26,376 bases of DNA, from the NCBI RefSeq assembly GCF_036639235.1, contig NZ_JAVWJB010000024.1, positions 1-26,376 on the forward strand, in the 5' to 3' direction. The notes beneath the pieces were generated by a model. It was given only the letters and a program-made list of their open reading frames with translations. It did not search any database and was not told where the DNA came from. This DNA comes from Clostridium_AB sp036639235 (GTDB taxonomy: Bacteria; Bacillota; Clostridia; Clostridiales; Caloramatoraceae). Numbering within the stretch: the stretch's first letter is position 1; the number at the start of each line of letters is the position of its first letter. Of the stretch, positions 1-7,836 are shown piece after piece. The position numbers and the translations under genes are program-made.

Positions 1-18
1 ATTAAGATACCATATATG

Positions 19-56
19 AAGAACCTATTAATACTAGATTTAATAGGTTCTTTTTG
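19..56 (+). terminator. Rho-independent terminator of a gene upstream of the window
   Basis: A perfect 12-bp inverted repeat (AAGAACCTATTA at 19-30, TAATAGGTTCTT at 41-52) with a 10-nt loop is followed by a T-run. It probably ends transcription of a plus-strand gene lying before base 1. Confidence 0.8.
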
Positions 57-57
57 T

Positions 58-284
58 TGTGGTTTTTTGAGATAAGATATTATATCCTATGCTGACCCCG
101 TTTGAGATTTCTCCGAGAACCTCTAAGGCACAAAATTGCAAATTCGCTAAGGGCTAGCTAAAACTCACTAAGTTCAAACAGCCGCTTTCCCTAAGCGCCT
201 TTGCAATTTTGCACCTAAGAGTTTCTAAGTCAAAACTCGAGGGTACAGCCTAGGATATAATATCTTATCATGAAACTAACCACA
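58..284 (+). repeat. Structured dispersed element A (long variable-arm hairpin)
   Basis: Perfect 19-bp outer arms (GATAAGATATTATATCCTA at 71-89, complement at 251-269) extend imperfectly outwards to about 58 and 284. Inside are CTAAG motifs at 123, 147, 191, 215 and 225, i.e. spaced 24 nt on the 5' side and 24 then 10 nt on the 3' side. The paired CTAAG/CTAAG sites form 5-bp helices with a central A-A mismatch. The 19-nt segments between them pair with each other (about 15 of 19). The apex at 155-184 has AAACTC and TCAAAC strands around a small hairpin (ACTAAGT, 167-173). The same architecture recurs in elements B, C and D. It contains no ORF, so it is a structured RNA or DNA element, not a gene. 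Function unknown. Confidence 0.85.
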
Positions 285-439
285 CAGTATTATTGTGTTA
301 GGGAGGCTTTGAAAAAGCCTAAGCCGAAGGCATTGAGTGTATAAGATAGTAATTAATATATACTAATTTAATTGATTATCTAGGAAGATTGAAAAATGAC
401 TTATTTAATAGATTGGTAGAGTGATTTATATGGTATTCA
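285..439. other. Intergenic stretch with two small hairpins
   Basis: Just outside element A are a small hairpin (ACACA...TGTGT, 282-298) and a second one (AGGCTTT...AAAGCCT, about 304-320) followed by CTAAG. A very similar AGGCTTT/AAAGCCT hairpin lies directly upstream of the truncated element E near 19430, so this may be an accessory module of the repeat family. Nothing else recognisable is seen before the promoter at 440. Confidence 0.4.
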
Positions 440-468
440 TTGGTAATTAAATTAGACTATGATACAAT
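440..468 (+). promoter_or_regulatory. SigA-type promoter for the 501-1109 gene
   Basis: TTGGTA (440-445) and TACAAT (463-468) are separated by exactly 17 nt, placing the likely start about 25 nt upstream of the ribosome binding site at 487. Motif match only. Confidence 0.5.
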
Positions 469-500
469 TGGGTATATATAACAATTAGGAGGGGTTGGGT

Positions 501-1109
501 GTGGGTATAATTGAAGAATTTATAGGGGTATGGAAAGAATCTAATCAGGGTAAATCCCTTAGTATTATTAAAGAAGGGGAGATTTTAAGGTGTTTGTGGA
601 CAGAGGTTAAAGGTGAATTAGAGTACAAAAGATCAGGAATAGGAATACTTATTAATAATAAATTATATGTATCTAGATTTAGCGAAAGTGCTTCAAAGGT
701 AGGTATTGGAATATATAAGTCAATAGGAGATGGAAGGTCTAATTCAGCATTATGGGCTTCAACACAATCGCTTAATACTATGGGTTCAGGCATAGCTATA
801 AGAGAGAATATAAGTGATGGTTATGAAGGAAAATACAAGGTTAGATATTTTATAAATGGAATGGAATCTCCAACATATGATTTAAGCATTGTATATATAG
901 AAAGTGAAATACATAGTCTTCAATGGAGTATAGATGAAAAGGTTAAATTACATGGAATAGGAGTACTTGATGATGATTGCATGGCCTTAGCATGGGGAGA
1001 AGTAGATTTTAATTATGAAGTATGTATTTTGATTATAGGTAAAGATAAAAAATTAAACTGTAAGTTTGCAAGTTTAGGTGAATGTATAGAGAGTGAAATA
1101 TACTATTAA
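501..1109 (+). CDS. Unrecognised soluble beta-rich protein with an internal duplication
   Basis: This encodes about 202 residues with no signal peptide, no membrane segment and no family I recognise. The start chosen is GTG at 501, because AGGAGG at 487-492 lies 8 nt upstream; the in-frame TTG at 495 would be only 2 nt from that site. The composition (alternating hydrophobic residues, many Gly, Ser and Asn) suggests beta strands. Two related halves can be seen. A segment running from SLSIIKEGEILRCLW to SGIGILINNKLYV resembles a later one running from DLSIVYIESEIHSLQW to HGIGVLDDDCMAL. This suggests a duplicated strand-rich unit such as a small barrel or sandwich. The gene is 35 nt upstream of the first S41 peptidase with no terminator between, so the two are probably cotranscribed. 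Function is not assigned. Confidence 0.75.
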   Translation: MGIIEEFIGVWKESNQGKSLSIIKEGEILRCLWTEVKGELEYKRSGIGILINNKLYVSRFSESASKVGIGIYKSIGDGRSNSALWASTQSLNTMGSGIAIRENISDGYEGKYKVRYFINGMESPTYDLSIVYIESEIHSLQWSIDEKVKLHGIGVLDDDCMALAWGEVDFNYEVCILIIGKDKKLNCKFASLGECIESEIYY

Positions 1110-1144
1110 TTTTATAGTCCAATATTAAAGTTTAGGGGGAAGGT

Positions 1145-2416
1145 ATGAAGGGGAAGAAGTATTTAATTGTATGGGGACTAATTATACTTGGAGTGGTAGG
1201 ATATATAGCCTATGACAGGTATGACTATACAAGAGTGGTTGCTCCAAATAAGCTTAGTATGAAGGACAAGGTTGAGGACTTTAATCAGCTTTATACTACT
1301 ATAGTTGAGGGTTATCCATTTCTTGAGGTTAACAAAAGAATGAATGGAGTAGATTTTGTAGCTAAGAAGGATGAATACCTAAAGAGGATTAAAGAAACAG
1401 ATACAGATAGTAGATTTGAGTCAGAATTACATAGTATAGTTAGGGATCTTAATAATGGTCATAGTGGGATACTTACCAGAGATGTTATTAGTACTTATCA
1501 AACAAGTTGTGCATACGTGGAGCCACTTAAAAGTATTTATAAGGACCTGTTTTATAATGATAAGGTTATAGAAAGATATGGTAAGGTACCTCCTAGAGAA
1601 GAATTACAGGCAATGGAAGACAGGGAGCAAAGTGGTTTAGTTATTAAGGATGTTATAAGTAACAAAGTTGCATATATGTATTTGCCAAGTATGTTAAGTC
1701 AAAGTGCTGTATTTAACAAGGATATGGAAATAATAGAGAAATATATTTCAACTAGAAAAGATTATGATTCGTTAATAATAGATGTAAGAGGTAATTATGG
1801 AGGTAGTACAGATTATTGGCATGAAAGTTTATCTATACTAGCTAATAAGCCAGTTGAGACAAAACAGTATAGTTTATTTAGAGCTAATAATCCTGTTGTT
1901 AAGGAATTTGCATTTGGCAGAGTGAAGCCAGAGTTTTTTTATAAAGAGTATGGAAAGGTTTCTGAAATAAAGGATATTAATACTTTACCTACTGACTCAA
2001 TGAAAAATATTCCTAGTGAAGCTAAGTCAATGTTTAGTCATTATTCAGAGCTGTTGACTAGTATTAATCCAAAAGGGAATAATGGATTTAAGGGGAAAGT
2101 ATATCTCTTAGTTGATAAGAATGTTTATTCTGCAGCAGAAGCTTTAGCAGTATTCTGTAAGGAAAGTGGATATGCAACTATAATTGGAGAAAAAACAGGT
2201 GGAGATGGACTTGGAATAGATCCTTTATTATTTAACCTTAAAAATAGTGGAATAGTTGTTAGAATGCCAAGTGATATGGGATTAACTGAAAGTGGCGTAT
2301 GTAATGAAGAATTTAAGACAACACCAGATGTTATACTAAAGGATGTTAGAAGAATGAGTAACTTTGATAATGATGAGTGTGTTCAGAAGGTTTTAGAACT
2401 ACAAGGACTTAAATAG
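1145..2416 (+). CDS. Membrane-anchored S41-family peptidase, copy 1
   Basis: A 423-residue protein with one N-terminal membrane anchor (about residues 5-24), then an extracytoplasmic S41 (tail-specific/tricorn-like) protease domain. Visible motifs are LNNGHSGI with His106, the core strand SLIIDVRGNYGG (about 216-227), and VYSAAEALA with the likely nucleophile Ser329, followed by GEKTGGDG. CtpA-type enzymes have their general-base Lys at the end of the last motif. Here that position is Asp, and the conserved His suggests the tricorn-like Ser-His arrangement. There is no PDZ domain. The start follows a GGGGGA site (1135-1140). It is the paralogue of the next gene; about 190 nt near the 5' end are identical at DNA level. 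The substrate is unknown; cleavage of extracellular or envelope peptides is likely. Confidence 0.85.
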   Translation: MKGKKYLIVWGLIILGVVGYIAYDRYDYTRVVAPNKLSMKDKVEDFNQLYTTIVEGYPFLEVNKRMNGVDFVAKKDEYLKRIKETDTDSRFESELHSIVRDLNNGHSGILTRDVISTYQTSCAYVEPLKSIYKDLFYNDKVIERYGKVPPREELQAMEDREQSGLVIKDVISNKVAYMYLPSMLSQSAVFNKDMEIIEKYISTRKDYDSLIIDVRGNYGGSTDYWHESLSILANKPVETKQYSLFRANNPVVKEFAFGRVKPEFFYKEYGKVSEIKDINTLPTDSMKNIPSEAKSMFSHYSELLTSINPKGNNGFKGKVYLLVDKNVYSAAEALAVFCKESGYATIIGEKTGGDGLGIDPLLFNLKNSGIVVRMPSDMGLTESGVCNEEFKTTPDVILKDVRRMSNFDNDECVQKVLELQGLK

Positions 2417-2426
2417 ATAATGTTAA

Positions 2427-2464
2427 GAAAGCTTAGGAATGAAGAAAAAGTCCTAGGCTTTTAT
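2427..2464 (+). terminator. Terminator after S41 copy 1
   Basis: AAGCTTAGGA (2429-2438) pairs with TCCTAGGCTT (2451-2460), followed by a short T-run. It separates the two peptidase genes into two transcription units. A weak promoter for copy 2 follows (TTACTT 2512-2517, 17 nt, TATAAT 2535-2540). Confidence 0.7.
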
Positions 2465-2551
2465 AGTTTTCACAACATTATTTGGAAATAAAATGGATTT
2501 ATGTTACAGTTTTACTTGTAAATAAAAATGTAATTATAATAGGGGGAAGGC

Positions 2552-3796
2552 ATGAAGGGGAAAAAGTATTTAATTGTATGGGGACTGATTATACTTGGAA
2601 TTATAGGTTATATAGCCTATGACAGGTATGACTATACAAGAGTGGTTGCTCCAAATAAGCTTAGTATGAAGGACAAGGTTGAGGACTTTAATCAGCTTTA
2701 TACTACTATAGTTGAGGGTTATCCATTTCTTGAGGTTAACAAAAGAATGAATGGAGTAGATTTTGTAGCTAAGAAGGATGAATACCTAAAGAGGATTAGG
2801 TCGACTAATAGAGATAGTAAGTTTGAATCAGTACTACATAGTGTTATTAAGGATTTGAATAATGATCATAGTGGGATAGTATCTAATCAATTTATGAAAG
2901 ATTTACAAGCTGCTTATTTATATAACGAGCCATATAAAAGTATATATAAGGATTTGTTTTATAATGAAAAAGTTATAAATAGATATGGTAATACCCCTAG
3001 TAAGGAAGAATTAAGGTTTAATGAAGATAATGAGCAAAGTAATTTAGTAACTAAGGATGTTATTAAGAATAAGGTTGCATATATGCATTTACCTAAAATG
3101 TTAAGGGCAAGTGCTGTATTTAACAAGGATATGAAGCAAATAGAGAAATACATTTCAACAAGAAGAAATTATGAGTCTTTAATAATAGATATAAGAGGCA
3201 ATGGAGGAGGATATTCAGGATACTGGTGGGAAATTATATCTAAATTAACTAAAGAACCAGTAAAGAATAGGATATACAATCTTTTTAGAACTAATAATCC
3301 AGTTATTAATGAGTATGTATATGGAAGACCAGGGAGTGAAGAGAACTTAAGAAAAATTAAGGATTTACCAATAAGTTCTATGCCTAATGCACCAAAGGAA
3401 GCTATGGGTATGTTTACCCATTTTGCTATTGAAGAGCAGATAAATAATCCAGATGGGAAAAGTGGATTTAATGGGAAGATATATCTTTTAGTAGATAGTG
3501 TAGTATATTCTGCTGCAGAGGGTTTAGCATCCTTTTGCAAGGAAACTGGATTTGCAACTTTAGTTGGAGAAGCAACAGGGGGAGATGGGATTGGTTCAGA
3601 CCCTGTGTTATTTAACCTTGAAAATAGCGGAATAGTTGTTAGGATGTCAAGCATGATGGGATTAACTGAAAGTGGTGTATGTAATGAAGAATTTAAAACA
3701 ACACCAGATGTTATGGTAAAGGACTGTACTAAAGCAGAGGACTTTACTGATGATAAGTGTATCCAGAAAGTTATAGAGCTGCAAGGAATTAAATAG
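2552..3796 (+). CDS. Membrane-anchored S41-family peptidase, copy 2
   Basis: A 414-residue tandem paralogue of the preceding gene with the same layout: N-terminal anchor, LNNDHSGI with His106, IIDIRGNGGGYSGYW core, VYSAAEGLA with likely nucleophile Ser320, and GEATGGDG. The first 83 residues differ from copy 1 at only three positions, while the rest is clearly more diverged and has short indels, chiefly between residues 230 and 290. That pattern is better explained by gene conversion of the 5' end than by uniform divergence. The divergent part includes the substrate-facing middle, so the two enzymes may have different substrates. Ribosome binding site GGGGGAAGG precedes ATG 2552. TATAAT at 2535-2540 gives it its own candidate promoter. 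Confidence 0.85.
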   Translation: MKGKKYLIVWGLIILGIIGYIAYDRYDYTRVVAPNKLSMKDKVEDFNQLYTTIVEGYPFLEVNKRMNGVDFVAKKDEYLKRIRSTNRDSKFESVLHSVIKDLNNDHSGIVSNQFMKDLQAAYLYNEPYKSIYKDLFYNEKVINRYGNTPSKEELRFNEDNEQSNLVTKDVIKNKVAYMHLPKMLRASAVFNKDMKQIEKYISTRRNYESLIIDIRGNGGGYSGYWWEIISKLTKEPVKNRIYNLFRTNNPVINEYVYGRPGSEENLRKIKDLPISSMPNAPKEAMGMFTHFAIEEQINNPDGKSGFNGKIYLLVDSVVYSAAEGLASFCKETGFATLVGEATGGDGIGSDPVLFNLENSGIVVRMSSMMGLTESGVCNEEFKTTPDVMVKDCTKAEDFTDDKCIQKVIELQGIK

Positions 3797-3803
3797 ATAA
3801 ATA

Positions 3804-3837
3804 AAAGCATAGGAATCTAGATAGGTTCCTATGCTTT
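3804..3837 (+). terminator. Terminator after S41 copy 2
   Basis: A perfect 12-bp inverted repeat, AAAGCATAGGAA (3804-3815) and TTCCTATGCTTT (3826-3837), is followed by T-rich sequence. Confidence 0.8.
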
Positions 3838-3975
3838 CTTATTATAAACTATTGTTTTTTATAAATAATAGAATAATTATACTATGTTTTAATAAATTTG
3901 GAAATATTAAGAATTAGTCACCTTTTTGGATTATATATATATAATATAGTGCCATAGAAAAGGAGGTTGGTTAGT

Positions 3976-5142
3976 ATGTATAGGTTTACCCTACCGAAAG
4001 ATATGTACTTTGGGAAGGACTCCCTTAGTGTGTTAAAAACTATTAGCGGCAAAAAGGCTCTTATTGTTCTAGGTAGTAGCTTTATAAGAAAGCAGGGTTT
4101 TCTTCAAAAAGTCATTGACTATTTAGAAGCAGGGTCTATTCAAGTAAGGCTTTTTGAGGGGGTAGAACCAGATCCATCTGTGGAGACAGTGAAAAAAGGG
4201 GCTCAGGTTATGCGTGAGTATGAGCCTGATATTATTATTGGTATGGGAACAGCTGCACCTATTGATGCAGCTAAAGTTATGCATGTTCTTTATGAGCATC
4301 CAGGAATTAGACTAAGGGATGTTTTTAAACCTTTTTCTCTACCTGAGGTAAGGAAAAAAGCAATATTTATAGCTATTCCATCAATATCAGGAAGTTCTAC
4401 AGAGGTTACAGGGTTTGCAAAGGTAATGGATTATGAAAATAATCTAAAATATGACGTTATGGATTATAATATTACTCCAGACATTACTATTATTGACCCT
4501 TCACTTTCAGTAAATTTACCACGAACCACAATAGGTTATAGTGGTGTAGATGCACTAGCACATGGTATTGAGGCCTATGGGTCTAAGATGGCATCACCTA
4601 TTTCTGATGCACTAGCGATTAAGTCAGTTAAGACAGTAGTTAAGGATTTAGTTAATGCATATGGTGGAGATATGAACTCTAGAGAAAATATTATTTATGC
4701 ACAATCTATGGCAGGAATGGCGTATTCTAATGCTTATCTTGGGGTTAGCCATAGCCTAGCAAGTATTATAGGTGATGGGTTTCATATACCTCATGGGGTA
4801 TTAAGTGGGCTTGTACTTCCTTATATAATTGGATATAACAAGCCGACAAGAATGGATAAATATGCTTATATAGGAAGGGTTCTAGGGCTTGAGGGCAAAA
4901 ACGACAACGTTGTTGTTGATGAGCTAATATCGCTTGTCATAGGACTAAATAGAAAAATAGGCATACCGTATTCATTAAAAGAGTATGGACTAGATGAACA
5001 GGAGTTTAAAGATAATATTAAGATGATGGCTAAGGAGGTTAGTCACTGTCATTGTAGTGAAACTAATCCAAGAAAGCCAAGTGAAAAGGAAATAATCATG
5101 CTTCTAAACTGCATCTATTATGGTGTAAAAATCAGCTTTTAA
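3976..5142 (+). CDS. Iron-containing (group III) alcohol dehydrogenase
   Basis: A 388-residue NAD(P)-dependent Fe-ADH, the usual length for the family. These enzymes interconvert aldehydes or ketones and alcohols, in Clostridia typically in fermentative redox balancing. The N-terminal nucleotide-binding part carries IIGMGTAAPIDAAK (the family's GGGSxxDxAK) and SISGSSTEVT. The C-terminal metal-binding part carries GVDALAHGIEAY and GVSHSLASIIGDG followed by FHIPHG, which supply the Asp and His iron ligands. The first glycine motif is slightly atypical (GMGTAAPID instead of GGGSPID). The start chosen is ATG 3976, 9 nt after AGGAGG (3961-3966), rather than the TTG touching that site. TATAAT-like sequence near 3940 may be the promoter. 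It appears monocistronic, with a strong terminator downstream. The physiological substrate (butanol, propanediol or other) cannot be read from sequence. Confidence 0.9.
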   Translation: MYRFTLPKDMYFGKDSLSVLKTISGKKALIVLGSSFIRKQGFLQKVIDYLEAGSIQVRLFEGVEPDPSVETVKKGAQVMREYEPDIIIGMGTAAPIDAAKVMHVLYEHPGIRLRDVFKPFSLPEVRKKAIFIAIPSISGSSTEVTGFAKVMDYENNLKYDVMDYNITPDITIIDPSLSVNLPRTTIGYSGVDALAHGIEAYGSKMASPISDALAIKSVKTVVKDLVNAYGGDMNSRENIIYAQSMAGMAYSNAYLGVSHSLASIIGDGFHIPHGVLSGLVLPYIIGYNKPTRMDKYAYIGRVLGLEGKNDNVVVDELISLVIGLNRKIGIPYSLKEYGLDEQEFKDNIKMMAKEVSHCHCSETNPRKPSEKEIIMLLNCIYYGVKISF

Positions 5143-5148
5143 TATGTG

Positions 5149-5182
5149 GAGATCATCTATTTTATAGGTGGTCTCTTTTTTT
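5149..5182 (+). terminator. Terminator after the alcohol dehydrogenase
   Basis: GAGATCATCTAT (5149-5160) pairs with ATAGGTGGTCTC (5164-5175) through G-U wobbles, then seven T residues. Confidence 0.85.
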
Positions 5183-5255
5183 AGGATATAGAACCTTCTA
5201 TATTTGAATAATTGGTTTAAAAGAGAATAACATAGTGAATAATATATCAGTGTAG

Positions 5256-5284
5256 TTGACAAAATATATAGTAGGAATGATAAT
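5256..5284 (+). promoter_or_regulatory. copA promoter
   Basis: A perfect TTGACA (5256-5261), a 17-nt spacer and GATAAT (5279-5284). The start site would fall near 5291, directly in front of the copper-type operator. Confidence 0.7.
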
Positions 5285-5296
5285 TTAAGTATAATT

Positions 5297-5311
5297 TACC
5301 CTGGGAGGGTA
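5297..5311 (+). promoter_or_regulatory. CsoR-type copper operator
   Basis: TACCC-TGGGA-GGGTA is a palindrome matching the known CsoR operator pattern (TACCC, 5 nt, GGGTA) found before copper efflux genes in Firmicutes. It sits at about +7 to +21 of the copA promoter, where a bound repressor would block initiation or clearance. No csoR gene lies in the window. Confidence 0.7.
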
Positions 5312-5336
5312 TGAAAAAATTTAAGAAGGTGATTAG

Positions 5337-7547
5337 ATGAAGGCATCATTTAAGATAGTAGGCATGAGCTGTACATCATGTAGCTCAAGGCTTGAGCGGG
5401 AAATTAACAAGGTTGAAGGAGTTACATTTGCGTCGGTTAACCTACCACTTGAGACTCTAACTGTTGAGTTTAAGGATAAGTTATCTACTGATGATATTAT
5501 TAAAGAAGTTACGAGGATTGGGTTTAAGGCTTCTATTAAGGGAGAAAATATCCTAGAAGATGAAGGTGAATCTTCACTTAAGAAGATGGGTTCAAGACTT
5601 ATTTTATCTTTAGTTTTAACTATTCCACTACTTATTATTAGTATGGGTCATATGGTAGGTATGCCCCTTCCAAGCTTCTTAGATCCTATGATAAGTCCTA
5701 TGAATTTTGGGCTTATTCAATTGGTTCTTACAACAGGTGTTGTTGTAACTGGATATAAGTTTTACATAGTTGGTATTAAGAATTTATTTAGGTTAAGTCC
5801 TAATATGGATACACTAATTGCTATAGGTACTCTTGCTGCCTACATTTATAGTCTGTTTGGTATTTATAAGATATATTTAGGTGACTCTACATATGCTATG
5901 CACCTATATTTTGAGTCAGCAGCTGTAATATTAACCCTAATTACCCTTGGAAAGTATCTTGAGGCTAGGGCTAAGGGTAAGACTTCACAGGCTATTAAAT
6001 CTCTTATGAATTTAGCACCTAAGAGGGCTGTTGTTATAAGAGATGGTGAAGAGGTTAAGATTAAGGTTCATGAGGTTGTTACTGGAGATATTGTAGTGGT
6101 ACGCCCTGGTGAGAGTCTACCTGTTGATGGGGAGATTATTGAAGGGTCTACTTCTATTGATGAGTCTATGATAACTGGGGAGAGTATTCCGGTTGATAAA
6201 AGACTAGGAGACAAGGTTATTGCAGGAAGTATTAATAAGTCAGGTTTTATTAAGTTTACTGCAACAAGTGTAGGTGAGGACACTACCTTATCTAAGATTA
6301 TTAAGCTTGTTGAAGATGCACAGACAAACAAGGCTCCTATTGCAAAGATTGCAGATAGGGTTTCACTATACTTTGTTCCAATTGTTATAGGTCTTGCTAT
6401 TGTTTCTTCACTATTTTGGTGGTTTAGGGGAGAGGATATAACTTTCTGCTTAACTATATTTATTTCTGTATTAGTTATAGCTTGTCCATGTGCATTAGGT
6501 CTTGCCACGCCTACAGCTATAATGGTTGCAACAGGTAAGGGTGCACAGGAAGGCATACTTATTAAGGGTGGGCAGGTACTTGAAACTGCCTACAAGGTTC
6601 AAGATATTGTGTTTGACAAGACAGGTACTATTACAGAGGGAAGACCTAAGGTTACTGATATTTTAACTAATAATATTGATGAGGATGAACTACTTCAAAT
6701 AGTTGCAAGTGGAGAAAAAGGTTCAGAGCATCCACTAGGTGAGGCTATTGTTAGGGAGGCAGAGGATAGGGGTCTTAAGATAGATTCTATAGAGAACTTT
6801 AAGGCTATTGAGGGGCATGGAATTAGCTGCATAGTTAATTCTAAGTCTGTTCTTATTGGAAATATTAAGCTTATGAATGAGAATAATATAGATGTTTCAA
6901 GCTTTATAAAGTCATCAGAGGATATAGCATCACAGGGGAAAACACCAATGTTTGCTTCAATTGACCTTGAATTTAAGGGTATTATTGCTGTAGCAGATAC
7001 TATTAAGGAAGGTAGCAAAGAGGCTGTTGAGATGCTTCGTGATATGGGAATTAATGTTTATATGATTACAGGTGATAACACTGCAACTGCTAAGGCTATA
7101 GCATCACAGGTTGGAATAGAGAATGTTCTATCACAAGTTCTTCCTGAGGATAAGGCAAGTAAGGTTAATGAACTTAAGACTAAAGGACGAGTTGTTGCAA
7201 TGGTTGGGGATGGTATTAATGATGCACCTGCACTAGCCTGTGCAGATGTTGGTATAGCAATAGGTTCAGGTACTGATGTTGCAATAGAGTCAGCAGGAAT
7301 AGTGCTTATGAAAAGTGACTTAAAGGATGTTATAACTGCTATTAGATTAAGTAGAAGTACTATTATTAATATTAAGCAGAATTTGTTCTGGGCATTTGGA
7401 TACAATGTATTATTAATTCCACTTGCTATGGGTATACTTCATTTATTTGGTGGACCACTACTTAGCCCAATGATAGCAGCAGGAGCTATGAGCTTAAGTT
7501 CAGTATCAGTTCTTCTTAATGCATTAAGACTTAAAGGATTTAAATAA
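5337..7547 (+). CDS. copA: Copper-exporting P1B-type ATPase CopA
   Basis: A 736-residue P1B-1 ATPase that pumps Cu(I) out of the cytoplasm. Domains in order: one N-terminal heavy-metal-associated domain with GMSCTSC (Cys12, Cys15), paired membrane helices from about residue 84, actuator domain with TGES (280-283), the transport-site CPC (Cys383, Cys385), phosphorylation site DKTGT (Asp427), HPLGEAI in the nucleotide domain, the hinge GDGINDAPAL (Asp625), and a final helix pair containing YN and MxxSS motifs (GYNVLL, AMSLSS) typical of Cu(I) pumps. A single metal-binding domain is within the normal range. The start follows AAGAAGGTGA. The promoter with CsoR-like palindrome indicates copper induction. 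It appears monocistronic: no copZ chaperone or csoR is adjacent. A T-poor hairpin (7584-7616) and a strong terminator at 7737 follow. Confidence 0.95.
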   Translation: MKASFKIVGMSCTSCSSRLEREINKVEGVTFASVNLPLETLTVEFKDKLSTDDIIKEVTRIGFKASIKGENILEDEGESSLKKMGSRLILSLVLTIPLLIISMGHMVGMPLPSFLDPMISPMNFGLIQLVLTTGVVVTGYKFYIVGIKNLFRLSPNMDTLIAIGTLAAYIYSLFGIYKIYLGDSTYAMHLYFESAAVILTLITLGKYLEARAKGKTSQAIKSLMNLAPKRAVVIRDGEEVKIKVHEVVTGDIVVVRPGESLPVDGEIIEGSTSIDESMITGESIPVDKRLGDKVIAGSINKSGFIKFTATSVGEDTTLSKIIKLVEDAQTNKAPIAKIADRVSLYFVPIVIGLAIVSSLFWWFRGEDITFCLTIFISVLVIACPCALGLATPTAIMVATGKGAQEGILIKGGQVLETAYKVQDIVFDKTGTITEGRPKVTDILTNNIDEDELLQIVASGEKGSEHPLGEAIVREAEDRGLKIDSIENFKAIEGHGISCIVNSKSVLIGNIKLMNENNIDVSSFIKSSEDIASQGKTPMFASIDLEFKGIIAVADTIKEGSKEAVEMLRDMGINVYMITGDNTATAKAIASQVGIENVLSQVLPEDKASKVNELKTKGRVVAMVGDGINDAPALACADVGIAIGSGTDVAIESAGIVLMKSDLKDVITAIRLSRSTIINIKQNLFWAFGYNVLLIPLAMGILHLFGGPLLSPMIAAGAMSLSSVSVLLNALRLKGFK

Positions 7548-7736
7548 TCATGGAAATTAGGTTAACTTTTAATTAATAAACCGTAATAATACCCTATATA
7601 ACGTAGGTTATTATTATATAATGGTTAAATTTATGTTAAATGGATTGATAGGGGTTACAACATATGTTAGAATTCATATGGATAAGGGATTCCCCCCTTT
7701 CGTAATAAGTCAATTCATCAAACTTAACATATAGGG

Positions 7737-7769
7737 AAGGTTAGTGTAACGGAAACACTAGCCTTTTTT
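7737..7769 (+). terminator. Terminator between copA and the lipoprotein gene
   Basis: AAGGTTAGTGT (7737-7747) pairs with ACACTAGCCTT (7755-7765), with one G-U pair, followed by T6. The 190 nt between copA and this hairpin contain short imperfect palindromes (for example ATATGTTA near 7662 against TAACATAT near 7725), but no riboswitch class I recognise. Confidence 0.75.
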
Positions 7770-7783
7770 ATGTTTTAAATTAA

Positions 7784-7813
7784 TTGTAGCTTGAAAATAA
7801 TGGAATATATGAT
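7784..7813 (+). promoter_or_regulatory. Candidate promoter of the lipoprotein gene
   Basis: TTGTAG (7784-7789), 18 nt, TATGAT (7808-7813); about 15 nt from the ribosome binding site. Motif match only. Confidence 0.4.
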
Positions 7814-7836
7814 AAGCTTAAGTTGAGGTGAGTAAT

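Noticed and set aside
3169..3810. A 213-codon antisense ORF in the second S41 gene
   Set aside because: It lies wholly opposite a gene with clear catalytic motifs, has no ribosome binding site and shows no family motif; long antisense frames arise here from codon bias.
5297..5311. Second ribosome binding site or short upstream ORF at GGGAGGGTATG
   Set aside because: The ATG at 5311 could be read as a start, but the reading frame meets a stop after a few codons and is out of context. The palindrome is better explained as a metal-repressor operator.
6068..6556. Antisense ORFs inside copA
   Set aside because: They are composition shadows of copA, lacking ribosome binding sites and recognisable domains.
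7548..7736. Riboswitch between copA and the lipoprotein gene
   Set aside because: Some imperfect palindromes exist, but no conserved core of a known class was recognised, and the terminator there fits the end of copA.
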